A stretch of 64,000 nt of DNA from Bordetella sp. LUAb4 (lineage in GTDB: Bacteria; Pseudomonadota; Gammaproteobacteria; Burkholderiales; Burkholderiaceae_B). The translations under genes and the position numbers were made by a program. The stretch is taken from the NCBI RefSeq assembly GCF_021325795.1, contig NZ_JAHPZX010000001.1, forward strand, positions 248,001 through 312,000, given 5' to 3'. Positions 54,902 to 64,000 of the stretch are shown piece by piece; positions within the stretch are counted from its first letter, which is position 1; each line of letters starts with the position of its first letter. Under the pieces are notes generated by a model. It had not been told where the DNA came from, did no database searches, and saw nothing but the letters and a program-made list of their open reading frames with translations.

Positions 54902-55462
54902 TCAGCCCTGGCCAGCCGAAACCATCACCAGCGCCGGACGCAACACGCGGTCGGAGATCAGATACCCCTTCTGCAGGGTCTGCACCACCGTGTTGGCGGG
55001 TTGGTCGGACGGCACGGAAGAAATGGCCTGGTGCTGGTGCGGGTCGAATTTTTCACCCGCGGCCGGTGCGATTTCGATCAAACGGTTGCGTTCAAAGGCA
55101 CTGCTCAACTGCTTGAGGGTGCTTTCGACGCCAGCGCGCATGACCTCCAGGGTCTGATCCTGCTGGGCCAGCGCGGCTTCCAGGCTGTCCTTGACGGGAA
55201 CCAGGCTCTCGGCGAAGGATTCGATGCCGAACTTGTGCGCCTTGGAGACGTCTTCCTGCGCACGGCGGCGGACATTTTCCGCTTCGGCGCGGGTGCGCAG
55301 CATCTGGTCGTAATGCTCGGTGGCCTTGGCCTGCGCCGCCGCCAACTGGGCCTGCAGGTCCAGCAGGGGATCGGCGGAAGCAGCGGTGTCACCGGACGCG
55401 GGGGTCGCGTTGGCGGGGTCGATCTCGGGCCCTTTATCGGCAGGCTCGTTCTGTGCCGTCAT
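54902..55462 (-). CDS. grpE: Nucleotide exchange factor GrpE
   Basis: A 186-residue co-chaperone that releases ADP from DnaK. It has a disordered Ala/Pro/Asp-rich N-terminus (1-33), a long coiled helix ([21 protein letters not shown] to [12 protein letters not shown]), the four-helix region [17 protein letters not shown] and the C-terminal beta-wing [16 protein letters not shown] to [25 protein letters not shown] ribosome site precedes the ATG. It heads the heat-shock cluster. Confidence 0.96.
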   Translation of the reverse strand: MTAQNEPADKGPEIDPANATPASGDTAASADPLLDLQAQLAAAQAKATEHYDQMLRTRAEAENVRRRAQEDVSKAHKFGIESFAESLVPVKDSLEAALAQQDQTLEVMRAGVESTLKQLSSAFERNRLIEIAPAAGEKFDPHQHQAISSVPSDQPANTVVQTLQKGYLISDRVLRPALVMVSAGQG

Positions 55463-55501
55463 AGGAAAGTTCCTCCGGAAACAATGGGTGTTCGCGAACC
55501 A

Positions 55502-55529
55502 GTATGGGGGTCAATGCCCGCGTTTCAAG
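55502..55529 (-). promoter_or_regulatory. Sigma-32 heat-shock promoter of grpE
   Basis: On the minus strand CTTGAAA (55523-55529), a 13-base spacer and CCCCATAC (55502-55509) match the sigma-32 consensus almost exactly. It is about 40 bases before the grpE ATG. The rest of the 55463-55768 gap holds no supportable gene. Confidence 0.88.
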
Positions 55530-55768
55530 CGGGGGAATAGTCGAAAGTGCGAAAAAAACCGACTATTGAGCGGAATGACCGGCTGGACGGAATAAACAGC
55601 TGATTTTTTTGGGATTTTTAGACGGAACGAGACGGATTTGGCAAGAAATCCGTGATCCGGAGCAGGAACCGCAGGCCCGGCTGGCGGGCATCCGCGGAAC
55701 CTGACGGCCCCGTTTGGTACCCGGCCGCCGCCGGGCCATGAGCGGGGCGCCATGCGGCGCCGCGAACA

Positions 55769-56857
55769 CTACTTCAAGGCGGGCCAGCCCTGCAGATTGC
55801 GCTGGACCAGGTCGGCCAACGCCCCTATCCAGACGGCATCGTCATTGACGGCTGGAATGTAACGGTAGCGCGTCCCGCCCTCCTGCACGAAGGCGTCGCG
55901 GCATTCCTGGGCGATCTCTTCCAGGGTTTCCAGGCAGTCCGCCAGGAAACCCGGGCAAACCACGTCGACTTCCTTCACCCCCTGGCGCGCCAGTTCGCGC
56001 AGGGTCGGCTCCGTATACGGCTCCAGCCAGCGCGCCGCGCCGAAACGGCTCTGGAAAGTCACCTCGACCTGCTCCGGCATCAAGCCCAGGCGCTCGCGCA
56101 GCAGCCGGCCGGTGCGCAGGCAGTCCTGGTAATAAGGATCGCCCAGCTCGATCGAATAACGCGGCAGGCCATGGAAGCTCATCAGCAGCTTCTGCGGCCG
56201 GCCATGCTCGCGCCAATAGGATTCGATGCGCGCGACCAAGGCTTCCAGGTACCCGGCGTCGTCATGAAACCGCTTGATGAAGCGCAGTTCCGGCTGATTG
56301 CGCAGCCGCGCGGTATGGCGCGAGACCGCGTCCACCACCGTCGCCGTGGTGCTGGCGGCATATTGGGGATATAGCGGCACCACCAGGATGCGCTCGCAGC
56401 CGGCGGCACGCAGCCGGTCGATGGCGGCCGGTATCGAAGGATTGCCGTAGCGCATGCCCAATTCGACTTCCACCTGCAGGCCGCGTTGGGCCAGCAGGCC
56501 GGCCAGGCCTTGGGCCTGGCGCTGGCTGTACACCAGCAAGGGCGACCCGCCATCCATCCAGATCTCGCGATAGCGCGGCGCCAACCGCTTTGGCCGGCGC
56601 CGCAGCACCATCCCGTGCAGGATGGGTTTCCATAGATAGCGCGGGATCTCGATCACCCGTGGATCCGACAGGAATTCAGCCAGATAGCGCCGAATGGCCG
56701 GCGGGGTGGGCTCGTCCGGGGTTCCCAGATTGACCAGCAGGACGCCCGTTTTCCCGGGCCCCATGGGGGTCTGTTCAGCAAAAGGATCTTTTTGCTCGGC
56801 TTCCGGCAGGAAGCGTTCCGGCCAAATGTATTTGAACGCGCGCAGAAACACGGTCAC
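55769..56857 (-). CDS. hemH: Ferrochelatase
   Basis: A 362-residue enzyme inserting Fe2+ into protoporphyrin IX. Recognised segments are GVLLVNLGTPDEPTPPAIRRYL, GSPLLVYSQRQ, YPQYAASTTATV, the metal-site SFHGLPRY (conserved His) and VVCPGFLADCLETLEEI (conserved Glu). The start is GTG 56857. The first 35 residues precede the core and could be shorter in reality, since GTG 56851 follows two codons later. It lies 51 bases downstream of hrcA. Confidence 0.95.
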   Translation of the reverse strand: MTVFLRAFKYIWPERFLPEAEQKDPFAEQTPMGPGKTGVLLVNLGTPDEPTPPAIRRYLAEFLSDPRVIEIPRYLWKPILHGMVLRRRPKRLAPRYREIWMDGGSPLLVYSQRQAQGLAGLLAQRGLQVEVELGMRYGNPSIPAAIDRLRAAGCERILVVPLYPQYAASTTATVVDAVSRHTARLRNQPELRFIKRFHDDAGYLEALVARIESYWREHGRPQKLLMSFHGLPRYSIELGDPYYQDCLRTGRLLRERLGLMPEQVEVTFQSRFGAARWLEPYTEPTLRELARQGVKEVDVVCPGFLADCLETLEEIAQECRDAFVQEGGTRYRYIPAVNDDAVWIGALADLVQRNLQGWPALK

Positions 56858-56908
56858 CTCGTTATGAGCGCCGCGCCAGCACCCCGCGCGCTGGCGCTGG
56901 TGCTCGTG

Positions 56909-57913
56909 TTATTGGTTGTGGCTCAAGGCGTTGGACAGCAGGCGGGCCGTGATGTCGACGATGGGAATGACGCGTTCGTAGGCCATGCGCGTGGGGCCGA
57001 TCACCCCCAACGTGCCCACGACCTTGCCATCCACGCCATAGGGCGCGGTGATGACAGACACTTCCTCGACGGGCATCAACTGCGAATCGCCGCCTATATA
57101 TATCTGCACGCCCTGGGCGCGGCTGGACACGTCCAGCAGCAACAGCAGGTCTGTCTTCTTCTCGAACAGGGAAAACATCTTGCGCAGACGGTCCATGTCC
57201 GACGCGATGTCCGTCACTTCCAGCAACTTGCGCTCGCCCGAGAGCACGAACGAATCACCCTCGTCCACCGCTTCGGCGCCGGCCTCGGCCGCCGCCTGCA
57301 TCAGCCGCGAGATGTCCTCGCGCAGTTGCGCCAGTTCCGTGGACAGGGTGCGGCGCACCGCGTCGAAGGACTTGCCGGCGAAATGGATATTGAAGAAATT
57401 GGCCGCCTCGATCAGTTCGTGTTCCGCGTAATCGCGCTGCACGAACAGGATGCGGTTTTGCACGTCCCCGTCGGGCGTGACGATGATCAGCAGCACCCGC
57501 TTGTCCGACAGGCGGATGAATTCGATCTGGCGGAACACCTGGGTGCGCTTGGGCGTCAACACCACGCCGGCGAATTGTGTCAGGTTGGACAGCAATGCCG
57601 CCGCCGCGTTGACCGCCCGGGAAGGCTCCGCCGCCGCCAGCATTTCGCCCATCAGGGCGGGCTGCAGTTCGTAACCGCGCACCGCCAGCAGGGAATCGAC
57701 GAACAGGCGATAGCCGCGCGGCGTCGGCACGCGGCCCGAAGAAGTATGGGGGCTGTGGATCAGGCCGTTCTCTTCCAGGTCCGCCATCACATTGCGGATG
57801 GTGGCCGGAGACAGGTCGAAGACCTTGGACAGCGTACGCGAGCCGACGGGTTGTCCGTCAGCGATGTAGCGTTCAATCAATGCCTTCAGTAGTGCCCGTG
57901 CGCGGTCGTCCAT
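56909..57913 (-). CDS. hrcA: Heat-inducible transcription repressor HrcA
   Basis: A 334-residue repressor of groE/dnaK-type operons through CIRCE operators, kept active by GroEL. It has an N-terminal winged helix ([24 protein letters not shown] and [19 protein letters not shown]), [15 protein letters not shown], a GAF-like middle and the C-terminal [15 protein letters not shown]. No CIRCE inverted repeat is visible before it, before grpE or before dnaK, so its targets here are probably elsewhere (groESL). It is divergent from nadK. Confidence 0.95.
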   Translation of the reverse strand: MDDRARALLKALIERYIADGQPVGSRTLSKVFDLSPATIRNVMADLEENGLIHSPHTSSGRVPTPRGYRLFVDSLLAVRGYELQPALMGEMLAAAEPSRAVNAAAALLSNLTQFAGVVLTPKRTQVFRQIEFIRLSDKRVLLIIVTPDGDVQNRILFVQRDYAEHELIEAANFFNIHFAGKSFDAVRRTLSTELAQLREDISRLMQAAAEAGAEAVDEGDSFVLSGERKLLEVTDIASDMDRLRKMFSLFEKKTDLLLLLDVSSRAQGVQIYIGGDSQLMPVEEVSVITAPYGVDGKVVGTLGVIGPTRMAYERVIPIVDITARLLSNALSHNQ

Positions 57914-58031
57914 GGCGCTATTCTAAGGAATCTTTTTGCAACGGTGCCAATTTTGTCCAGCAAAGGCAAATATGGCCCCATATAATCGACGCAAAATCGC
58001 TTTGAATTTTGATCCACATCGGCGCTCGACC

Positions 58032-58931
58032 ATGCATTTTCCCACCGTCGCTTTGATCGGCAGGCACCAGGACACCGGACTGGATGCGCCTTTGCGCGCG
58101 CTCGCCCATATGCTGACGCAGGCCGGCCGCGCGGTATTGATCGAGGCCGACACTGCCCGCAATACCGGCCTGGACGAATATCCGGTCGCCTCCCTGGAAG
58201 ACATCGGCAAGCAGGCCGCCCTGGCCATCGTCATGGGCGGCGACGGTACCATGCTGGGAGTCGCCCGGTATCTGGCGCCGTTCGGCGTGCCGCTGGTGGG
58301 CGTCAACCATGGCCGGCTGGGCTTCATTACCGACATTCCGCTGGAAGATGCCCAAAACGCCCTGGCCCGTGTGCTGGAAGGCAACTGTGTCGCCGAAGAC
58401 CGCATGCTGCTGCAAGGCAGCGTCATGCGTGGCGACAAGGAAATGTATTCGGCTTCGGCGCTGAACGATGTGGTGCTCAACCGCGCCGGCCGCGGCGGCA
58501 TGATCGAAGTGCGGGTCGAGCTGGATGGCGTCTTCATGTACACGCTGCGCGCCGACGGCCTGATCGTCGCCACGCCGACGGGGTCGACGGCGTACGCGTT
58601 GTCGGCCAACGGCCCCATTCTGCATCCGGGTATCGCGGCCATGCTGCTGGTGCCCGTGGCCCCCCAAACGCTTTCCAACCGCCCCATCGCCCTGCCGGTC
58701 ACCAGCGAATTGAGCATGACCGTCACCGCCATGGGCCGCGTCGAAAGCGGCGCATCCTGTCATTTCGACATGCAGACCTGGTCCGATCTTCAACCAGGCG
58801 ACCGCATCGTCGTTCGGCGCGCGCCGCACACCATCCGTTTTCTGCATCCCGAGGGCTACAGCTTCTTCACGACGCTGCGTCGCAAGCTGCATTGGAATCT
58901 GATGCCGCAAGGGACCGAGACTCCCGAATAA
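58032..58931 (+). CDS. nadK: NAD kinase
   Basis: A 299-residue enzyme phosphorylating NAD to NADP with ATP or polyphosphate. The GGDGT motif is at 69-73, followed by GVNHGRLGFITD, LNDVVLNR and DGLIVATPTGSTAYALSANGP. The ATG giving MHFPTVALIGRHQDTGLD is used; 32 upstream codons lie over the hrcA promoter region. It lies 12 bases before recN; the same pair occurs in E. coli. Confidence 0.97.
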   Translation: MHFPTVALIGRHQDTGLDAPLRALAHMLTQAGRAVLIEADTARNTGLDEYPVASLEDIGKQAALAIVMGGDGTMLGVARYLAPFGVPLVGVNHGRLGFITDIPLEDAQNALARVLEGNCVAEDRMLLQGSVMRGDKEMYSASALNDVVLNRAGRGGMIEVRVELDGVFMYTLRADGLIVATPTGSTAYALSANGPILHPGIAAMLLVPVAPQTLSNRPIALPVTSELSMTVTAMGRVESGASCHFDMQTWSDLQPGDRIVVRRAPHTIRFLHPEGYSFFTTLRRKLHWNLMPQGTETPE

Positions 58932-58943
58932 CCCCCCTCGAAC

Positions 58944-60587
58944 ATGCTGCGCACCCTGCATATCCGGGATTTTGTCATCGTCGACCTGGCCGATATTCAT
59001 TTCGGCCCGGGGTTCACTGTGTTTTCCGGCGAAACCGGCGCCGGCAAATCGATCCTGATCGACGCCCTGGCGTTGACGCTGGGCGGCCGCGCCGATGCCG
59101 GCGTGCTGCGCGAAGGCGCGGCGCGCGCGGATATCAGCGCGGTGTTCGACACCCCGGACCACCTGTGCCCCTGGCTGGCCGAGCGTGAAATCGAAGCCGA
59201 AGAAGAATTGGTGCTGCGCCGCGTGGTCGACCCGCAAGGCCGCAGCCGGGCCTTCATCAACGGCGTACCCGCCACGGTGGCGCAGTTGCGCGAACTGGGC
59301 GACAGCCTGGTCGACATCCACGGCCAGCATGCGCACCAGAGCCTGATGCGCGCCGACGCCCAGCGCGACCTGCTGGACACCCATGGTGGCCATGGCGAAT
59401 TGCGCGCCACGGTGGCCCAGGCCTGGAAGACCTGGCGTGAGCGGGTCAGGCAGTTGGAAACGGCCGAGCGCGACAGTGCGTCCCGTGAGGCCGAACGCGA
59501 ACGCCTGGCCTGGCAGGCCGGCGAGCTGGAGCGCCTGGCGCCGCAGCCGGGCGAATGGGAAACCCTGCAGACCGAACACAGCCGCCTGTCGCATGCGCAG
59601 TCCCTGCTGGACGGTGCCGCCCAGGCCATCGAGGCGCTGGATGGCGAAGAAGATTCGGCCAGCAACCGGGTCAACGCCGCCCTGCATCTGCTGCAGCAGC
59701 AGTTGCGCCACGATCCGGCGCTACGGGGCGTGTGCGAGGAACTGGAATCGGCCAGTATCGCCATCACCGAGGCGGTATCCGATCTCAACAATTATGTCAG
59801 CAAGGTCGAGCTGGATCCGAAGCGCCTGGCGCAAGCCGAGCAGCGCCTGGGGGATGTATTCGAGACGGCCCGCAAGTTCAAGGTCGAACCGGAAACCCTG
59901 CCGCAATTGAGCGCCAGCCTGCGCCAGCAGCTGGATGCCTTGCAGGCGGCCGGTGACGTCGACACCCTGCGCAAGCAGACCGAGGCGGCCCAGGCCGACT
60001 ACGCCAAGGCCGCCACGAAACTGACGGCGGCGCGCCGCAAGACCGCCAAGGATTTGAGCAAACTGGTGACCCAGGCCATGCAGACCCTGGCGATGCAAGG
60101 TGGCCGCTTCGAGGTGGAGCTGGCGGCTGGCACGGCCTCGGCGCAGGGCGATGATGTCGTCGAATTCCAGGTGGCAGGTCACGCCGGCGTGACGCCGCGC
60201 GCCCTGGCCAAGGTGGCGTCGGGCGGCGAATTGTCGCGGATTTCACTGGCGCTGTCGGTCATCGCCAGCAGCGCGGCCCGCGTGCCCACCCTGATTTTCG
60301 ACGAGGTCGACAGCGGCGTGGGTGGCGCGGTGGCCGAAGTGGTGGGCCGCTTGCTGGGCGAACTGGGCCAGCGCCACCAGGTGCTGTGCGTGACCCACCT
60401 GCCGCAGGTGGCGGCGCGCGGCGGATCCCATTACCGGGTCAGCAAGGCCGAAAGCAAGGGTACGACGCAGTCGCGCATCACGGAGCTGGACGCAGCGGAC
60501 CGGGTGGAGGAAATCGCCCGCATGCTGGGAGGCATCCGCATTACGGACACCACCCGCAAGCATGCGCGGGAGATGCTGGCGACCTAG
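58944..60587 (+). CDS. recN: DNA repair protein RecN
   Basis: A 547-residue SMC-like ATPase acting early in double-strand-break repair. Walker A GETGAGKS is at residues 29-36; the coiled-coil arms run from about 150 to 360 ([16 protein letters not shown] and similar). The C-terminal head shows the ABC signature [16 protein letters not shown], Walker [14 protein letters not shown] and [11 protein letters not shown]. No LexA-type box is recognised upstream. Its stop overlaps the convergent fur stop by four bases. Confidence 0.96.
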   Translation: MLRTLHIRDFVIVDLADIHFGPGFTVFSGETGAGKSILIDALALTLGGRADAGVLREGAARADISAVFDTPDHLCPWLAEREIEAEEELVLRRVVDPQGRSRAFINGVPATVAQLRELGDSLVDIHGQHAHQSLMRADAQRDLLDTHGGHGELRATVAQAWKTWRERVRQLETAERDSASREAERERLAWQAGELERLAPQPGEWETLQTEHSRLSHAQSLLDGAAQAIEALDGEEDSASNRVNAALHLLQQQLRHDPALRGVCEELESASIAITEAVSDLNNYVSKVELDPKRLAQAEQRLGDVFETARKFKVEPETLPQLSASLRQQLDALQAAGDVDTLRKQTEAAQADYAKAATKLTAARRKTAKDLSKLVTQAMQTLAMQGGRFEVELAAGTASAQGDDVVEFQVAGHAGVTPRALAKVASGGELSRISLALSVIASSAARVPTLIFDEVDSGVGGAVAEVVGRLLGELGQRHQVLCVTHLPQVAARGGSHYRVSKAESKGTTQSRITELDAADRVEEIARMLGGIRITDTTRKHAREMLAT

Positions 60588-61003
60588 CGCCGGCCGCTGC
60601 AGTCGCTGCAGACGCCGTAGAGCACCATGGCGTGGGATTCCAGCGAGAAGCCGTTGTCCTTGGCCACCTTGTGCTGGCGCTTTTCGATGTCCACATCGGA
60701 GAATTCCACGACTTTTCCGCAGTTGGTGCAGATCAGGTGGTCGTGATGGTCGCCATCGTTCAGCTCGAAAACGGCCTTGCCGCTGTCGAACTGGCTACGG
60801 GCCAGGATGCCGGCCTGTTCGAACTGGGTCAGCACGCGGTAAACCGTGGCCAGACCGATTTCGACGTTCTCGTTGATGAGGGCGCGGTAGACATCTTCCG
60901 CGCTAAGATGGCGCTGTTCCGCCTTGCGGAAAATGTCCAGAATCTTCAGGCGCGGGAACGTCGCCTTCAAACCCATGGTCTTCAATTCGCTTTGATCGGT
61001 CAT
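60584..61003 (-). CDS. fur: Ferric uptake regulator
   Basis: A 139-residue iron-responsive repressor. The winged helix reads [25 protein letters not shown] and [19 protein letters not shown]. The metal site [16 protein letters not shown] carries the His cluster and the first CxxC; the second pair is CSDC near the end. It is divergent from bamE, an arrangement shared with pseudomonads. Confidence 0.97.
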   Translation of the reverse strand: MTDQSELKTMGLKATFPRLKILDIFRKAEQRHLSAEDVYRALINENVEIGLATVYRVLTQFEQAGILARSQFDSGKAVFELNDGDHHDHLICTNCGKVVEFSDVDIEKRQHKVAKDNGFSLESHAMVLYGVCSDCSGRR

Positions 61004-61114
61004 GGTGTGTTAATTTCCGCTGCGCCGACGCCGGAGGGGGTCGCCGGCCAGCCGTGAACCGGCAAGCCGAGCCGCGTATCCGCTGCCAGCACTGGATTTG
61101 ATTTAAACCTTTAT

Positions 61115-61135
61115 GATACCGGTTTTGCCAGTATC
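61115..61135. promoter_or_regulatory. Inverted repeat in the fur-bamE intergenic region
   Basis: GATACCGG, five bases, CCAGTATC with one mismatch. It could be a regulatory site for the divergent pair; it does not match the classical Fur box well. Confidence 0.3.
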
Positions 61136-61153
61136 CATTACGGGGGCCCGTTA

Positions 61154-61711
61154 GTGTCCACCATCGTCCGCATCTCTTCGCGCCGCCTGCAGGCGGGTTT
61201 TGCCGCCGCAACCATCGTCTTTGCGTTGGCCGGCTGCGCCTCTGGAAAATGGGGATTTCCCTATAAGGCTCCGATACAACAGGGAAACTGGGTGACCAGT
61301 GAGCAGGTCGCCCTGCTGCAAACCGGCATGACGCGCGAACAAGTGCGCTTCGCGCTCGGCAGCCCCACCCTGACCAGCGTGCTGCACGCCGACCGCTGGG
61401 ACTTCCCCTATTACTACAAGCCCGGCTACGGCAAGTCGCAGGAACGCAAGTTCACCGTCTGGTTCAAGGATGACAAGCTGGTGCGCTGGCAGGGTGACGA
61501 ACAGCCCGACCTGCAGCCTTTCCAGTTGGCCAACCAGGACATCAAGCGATCCGAGGCGGAAAACCGCCAGACGCTGGAGGATGCCCAGCGCGCCAAGAGC
61601 GACGACGAGAGGACGCGTGGCAACGTGACGATCACGCCGCCCGCGCCGACCGATTCCAGCACGCCGGGAGCCATTCCCGTGCCGGGCTCGGGTTCGCCGA
61701 CTCCCCTGTAA
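61154..61711 (+). CDS. bamE: Outer-membrane assembly lipoprotein BamE
   Basis: A 185-residue lipoprotein subunit of the Bam complex. The signal peptide ends in the lipobox LAGC (about residues 25-28). The BamE/SmpA fold follows with [32 protein letters not shown] and [11 protein letters not shown]. After about residue 110 there is a Gln/Glu-rich and then Pro/Ser-rich tail not present in the E. coli protein (113). It starts with GTG 61154. dapB follows after 25 bases. Confidence 0.95.
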   Translation: MSTIVRISSRRLQAGFAAATIVFALAGCASGKWGFPYKAPIQQGNWVTSEQVALLQTGMTREQVRFALGSPTLTSVLHADRWDFPYYYKPGYGKSQERKFTVWFKDDKLVRWQGDEQPDLQPFQLANQDIKRSEAENRQTLEDAQRAKSDDERTRGNVTITPPAPTDSSTPGAIPVPGSGSPTPL

Positions 61712-61736
61712 AGACGCCGTTCCGAAGGACATCATT

Positions 61737-62528
61737 ATGCGCATCGCAATCGCCGGCGCAGGCGGCCGCATGGGCCGCATGCTTATCGAAACCGTGCTCA
61801 ACACGCCCGGCTTGGAATTGGCCGTGGCGCTGGACCGTAAAGGCAGCGCCGACATCGGCACCGATGCCGCCGCTTTCCTGGGCCGCGACAGCGGCGTGCG
61901 TATCACGGACGACCTGGACGCCCTTGCCTCGGCCGACTGCCTGATCGATTTCACCCGGCCCGAAGGCACCTTGGCGCACCTGGACGCCTGCCTGCGCCAT
62001 AAAGTGAAGATGGTGATCGGTACGACGGGGATAGACGAGGCCGGCCGCGCCGCCATCGAGCGCGCCAGCCAGGAAATCGCCATTGTCTTCGCGCCGAACA
62101 TGAGCATAGGCGTGAATGCGACGCTCAAGGTGTTGGAGCTGGCCGCGCGTATTTTGAATTCCGGCTATGACGTCGAAGTCTTCGAAGCACACCATCGCAA
62201 CAAGGTGGACGCACCGTCGGGCACCGCGTTGAAGATGGGCGAGACGGTGGCCAAGGCTTGGGGCGTGAACCTGCCCGAAGTGGCGACCTGGACACGCGAA
62301 GGCGAGACCGGCCCGCGTGAAACCGGCACGATAGGTTTTTCCGTGGTACGGGGCGGGGATATCGTGGGCGAACACACGGTGTACTTCTGCGGCGCGGGCG
62401 AACGGGTCGAGATCACTCATCGCAGTACCAGCCGCCAGGGTTACGCTCAAGGCAGCGTGCGGGCGGCGGCCTTTCTGGGCGACAAGGCGAAGGGGTTGTT
62501 CGATATGCCGGCGGTGTTGGGACTGTAA
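61737..62528 (+). CDS. dapB: 4-hydroxy-tetrahydrodipicolinate reductase
   Basis: A 263-residue enzyme of lysine and meso-diaminopimelate synthesis. The nucleotide-binding loop is [46 protein letters not shown] and the catalytic [20 protein letters not shown] follow. The product feeds both lysine and the peptidoglycan cross-link, and murB lies next to it. Confidence 0.97.
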   Translation: MRIAIAGAGGRMGRMLIETVLNTPGLELAVALDRKGSADIGTDAAAFLGRDSGVRITDDLDALASADCLIDFTRPEGTLAHLDACLRHKVKMVIGTTGIDEAGRAAIERASQEIAIVFAPNMSIGVNATLKVLELAARILNSGYDVEVFEAHHRNKVDAPSGTALKMGETVAKAWGVNLPEVATWTREGETGPRETGTIGFSVVRGGDIVGEHTVYFCGAGERVEITHRSTSRQGYAQGSVRAAAFLGDKAKGLFDMPAVLGL

Positions 62529-62585
62529 GCGGACGCATGCGCAAGCGCGCTTGAACCGAGCCTTCGGCCTGGATCAGATATTTAT

Positions 62586-62611
62586 TCAGGGATCCCCAAG
62601 GGGATCCCTGA
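62586..62611. terminator. Bidirectional terminator between dapB and murB
   Basis: A perfect 12-base inverted repeat (TCAGGGATCCCC, AA, GGGGATCCCTGA) with short T-rich or AT-rich tails on both sides, between convergent genes. Confidence 0.7.
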
Positions 62612-62644
62612 TCGTTTGTATCGGAACTCCCAAAGATCCATCGT

Positions 62645-63961
62645 TCACACCACCACGGGTTCGGCCTCCAACGCCACGCCGAAGCGTGATTGGACGTCGG
62701 CCTGAATGGCGTGGGCCAGAGCGAGGATGTCGGCGGCTTGCGCGCCGCCGCGATTGACCAGCACCAGCGCCTGGCGTTCATGCACGCCGGCCGGGCCCAG
62801 GCTTTTTCCTTTCCAGCCACACTGATCGATCAGCCAGCCGGCGGCCAGCTTGTACCGGCCATCGGCTTGGGGATAGGAAACCAGGCCGGGATAACGCGCG
62901 GCCAGCGCGTCGCGCTGCGAGGCTTCGACGATGGGATTCTTGAAGAAGCTGCCGGCGTTGCCGATACGGGCGGGATCCGGCAACTTGGTGCGACGGATAT
63001 CGCAGACGGCTTCGGCGATGGCACGGGCGGTGACGCCGTTGCGGTTGCCAGTGCCAGATTCAGCCTGGGTCTTGGCGTCAGGGCCAGCATCCGCCTGCTT
63101 CACGGCCGTGACTCCGACCAGTCCCTGATGACGTTGCAGGTCCGGGTAGTCAAGCACCGGGCGCCACGGGCGCGGCAGGGCGAAGCGGACGGCGACGATG
63201 AGCCAGCGACCGGCGGGTTCGTGCTTGAAGCGGCTGTCCCGATAAGCAAAGCGGCAATCGGCGCGATTCATGTGGACGAGCTCACGCTTCGTCACGTCCC
63301 ACGCGGTCAGGCTTTCGAATCGGCTATCCAGCTCGACGCCATACGCACCTATGTTCTGCACAGGTGCGGCGCCCACGGTGCCCGGAATCAAGGACAGGTT
63401 TTCCAAACCATCCCAGCCTTGGGCCAGGCAGTACTGGACGAAATCATGCCAGACCTCGCCGCCGGCGGCTTCGACGATCCAGGCGTCGGCGCGCGGCTCG
63501 ATCAGCCGCACACCGCGCAAGGCCATGTGGGCCACCAGCCCGTCCACTTCCGCCGGCAGCACCATATTGCTGCCACCGCCCAACACCAACAGGCGCCCAT
63601 GCCGCTCAGCCAAGTCGGACAGCGCGGGCAATTGCGCGGGATCGTCGATCCGCACGTAATGCGCCGCGCGCGACCGCAGCCCGAGCGTATTGAAAGGCGT
63701 CAGGTCGGCGGCATGCGGGATCAACGTGGCCGAGTGCTGCGTGGACACGGAAGACGCCGCAACGTGGTCGCCGGAAGCCGCTGGCGCAGCCGACGCGGAG
63801 AGCTCGCCAGCGGACGTGCATGGCGGCGTGGAAGCTGACGCGCTGCCGCTCAACGCGTGCAAGGATGCCAGCGTCGATGCGTCGCCGCCAGCCGTGGACG
63901 TCGACTCGTTGTTGTTGGAGAGAGACTGGCCGGTGCCGGACGAAGCCGGGGTGTTTGACAT
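62645..63961 (-). CDS. murB: UDP-N-acetylenolpyruvoylglucosamine reductase, with N-terminal extension
   Basis: 438 residues from ATG 63961; E. coli MurB has 342. The FAD/catalytic core begins near [21 protein letters not shown], with [18 protein letters not shown], the type I segment [25 protein letters not shown] and the catalytic Ser in [12 protein letters not shown]. The first ~85 residues are Ser/Thr/Ala-rich, without homology to MurB. GTG 63748 would give a 367-residue protein beginning [20 protein letters not shown]. There is also an extra Gly/Ala/Thr-rich insert of about 30 residues ([18 protein letters not shown]). The true start is uncertain. Confidence 0.88.
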   Translation of the reverse strand: MSNTPASSGTGQSLSNNNESTSTAGGDASTLASLHALSGSASASTPPCTSAGELSASAAPAASGDHVAASSVSTQHSATLIPHAADLTPFNTLGLRSRAAHYVRIDDPAQLPALSDLAERHGRLLVLGGGSNMVLPAEVDGLVAHMALRGVRLIEPRADAWIVEAAGGEVWHDFVQYCLAQGWDGLENLSLIPGTVGAAPVQNIGAYGVELDSRFESLTAWDVTKRELVHMNRADCRFAYRDSRFKHEPAGRWLIVAVRFALPRPWRPVLDYPDLQRHQGLVGVTAVKQADAGPDAKTQAESGTGNRNGVTARAIAEAVCDIRRTKLPDPARIGNAGSFFKNPIVEASQRDALAARYPGLVSYPQADGRYKLAAGWLIDQCGWKGKSLGPAGVHERQALVLVNRGGAQAADILALAHAIQADVQSRFGVALEAEPVVV

Positions 63962-63985
63962 GTACGGGGTCACTTGTGCTATAGT
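63955..63985 (+). promoter_or_regulatory. Strong sigma-70 promoter at the right edge, probably of an rRNA operon
   Basis: TTGACA at 63955-63960 and TATAGT at 63980-63985 are 19 bases apart (18 if read as CTATAG). The following TTTCGTTCTTCGCTGA resembles the leader before 16S rRNA genes in Burkholderiales. It points out of the window and its -35 overlaps the annotated murB ATG. Confidence 0.55.
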
Positions 63986-64000
63986 TTCGTTCTTCGCTGA

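Noticed and set aside
55563-55769. Small minus-strand frame of 68 codons between grpE and hemH
   Set aside because: Basic low-complexity product, no family, no good ribosome site, and part of it lies beside the heat-shock promoter.
57914-58031. CIRCE operator before hrcA
   Set aside because: No TTAGCACTC/GAGTGCTAA inverted repeat is present, only unrelated T-rich sequence.
61004-61153. Fur box controlling fur and bamE
   Set aside because: The only palindrome (61115-61135) does not match GATAATGATAATCATTATC well enough to call a Fur site.

Overview
The window is a GC-rich stretch of chromosome from a betaproteobacterium of the Alcaligenaceae (Bordetella or Achromobacter type). This rests on the repeated Bug-type solute-binding proteins, which are strongly expanded in that group. 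It also rests on the single-module housekeeping clusters hrcA/grpE/dnaK/dnaJ, lptD-surA-rsmA beside amgK-murU, and fur/bamE/dapB. Genes are densely packed on both strands, and several pairs overlap as ATGA or share convergent stop codons. No tRNA, rRNA, insertion sequence, prophage or CRISPR array is visible, but the right edge carries a strong promoter pointing out of the window that looks like an rRNA operon leader.

Region by region. 1-6 kb: end of a Bug gene, a PBP7-type endopeptidase (pbpG), a YbaK deacylase, a second Bug gene and fumC. 6-16.6 kb: tsaE-amiC, a DedA protein, mutL-miaA, purM (convergent), hda, a HAD phosphatase, pcnB and folK. 16.6-20.3 kb: a passenger-poor autotransporter barrel, a class I fumarase and an enoyl-CoA hydratase, with a 13-bp minisatellite between the last two. 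20.4-28 kb: glyQ-glyS-gmhB-plsC-ygjP, gloA-def and a fused SpmA/SpmB-like membrane protein. 28-31 kb: a DUF3253 protein, pyruvate kinase and a divergent glycerate kinase. 31-38 kb: lptD-surA-rsmA facing amgK-murU. 38-40 kb: a DUF6776 protein and a cytochrome b561.

39.9-50.9 kb is the accessory part: ten complete or near-complete Bug genes in tandem on the minus strand, plus an eleventh reduced to its signal-peptide end. Five central copies are 331-residue near-paralogs with homologous spacers and visibly lower GC. Several copies are decaying: one has a damaged export signal and ligand loop, and another is truncated next to 39-bp repeats. No TctA/TctB membrane partner is present.

51-64 kb is the heat-shock and envelope block. 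dnaJ, dnaK, a thioredoxin-like protein and grpE lie on the minus strand, with a clear sigma-32 promoter before grpE and tandem terminators after dnaJ. hemH and hrcA follow, then divergent nadK-recN, convergent fur, bamE-dapB, and a murB with an unusual Ser/Thr/Ala-rich N-terminal extension. Together the genes cover protein folding, outer-membrane and lipopolysaccharide assembly (lptD, surA, bamE, gmhB), peptidoglycan turnover and recycling (pbpG, amiC, amgK, murU, murB), DNA repair and replication control (mutL, recN, hda), and carboxylate metabolism (two fumarases, glycerate kinase, pyruvate kinase, many Bug receptors).
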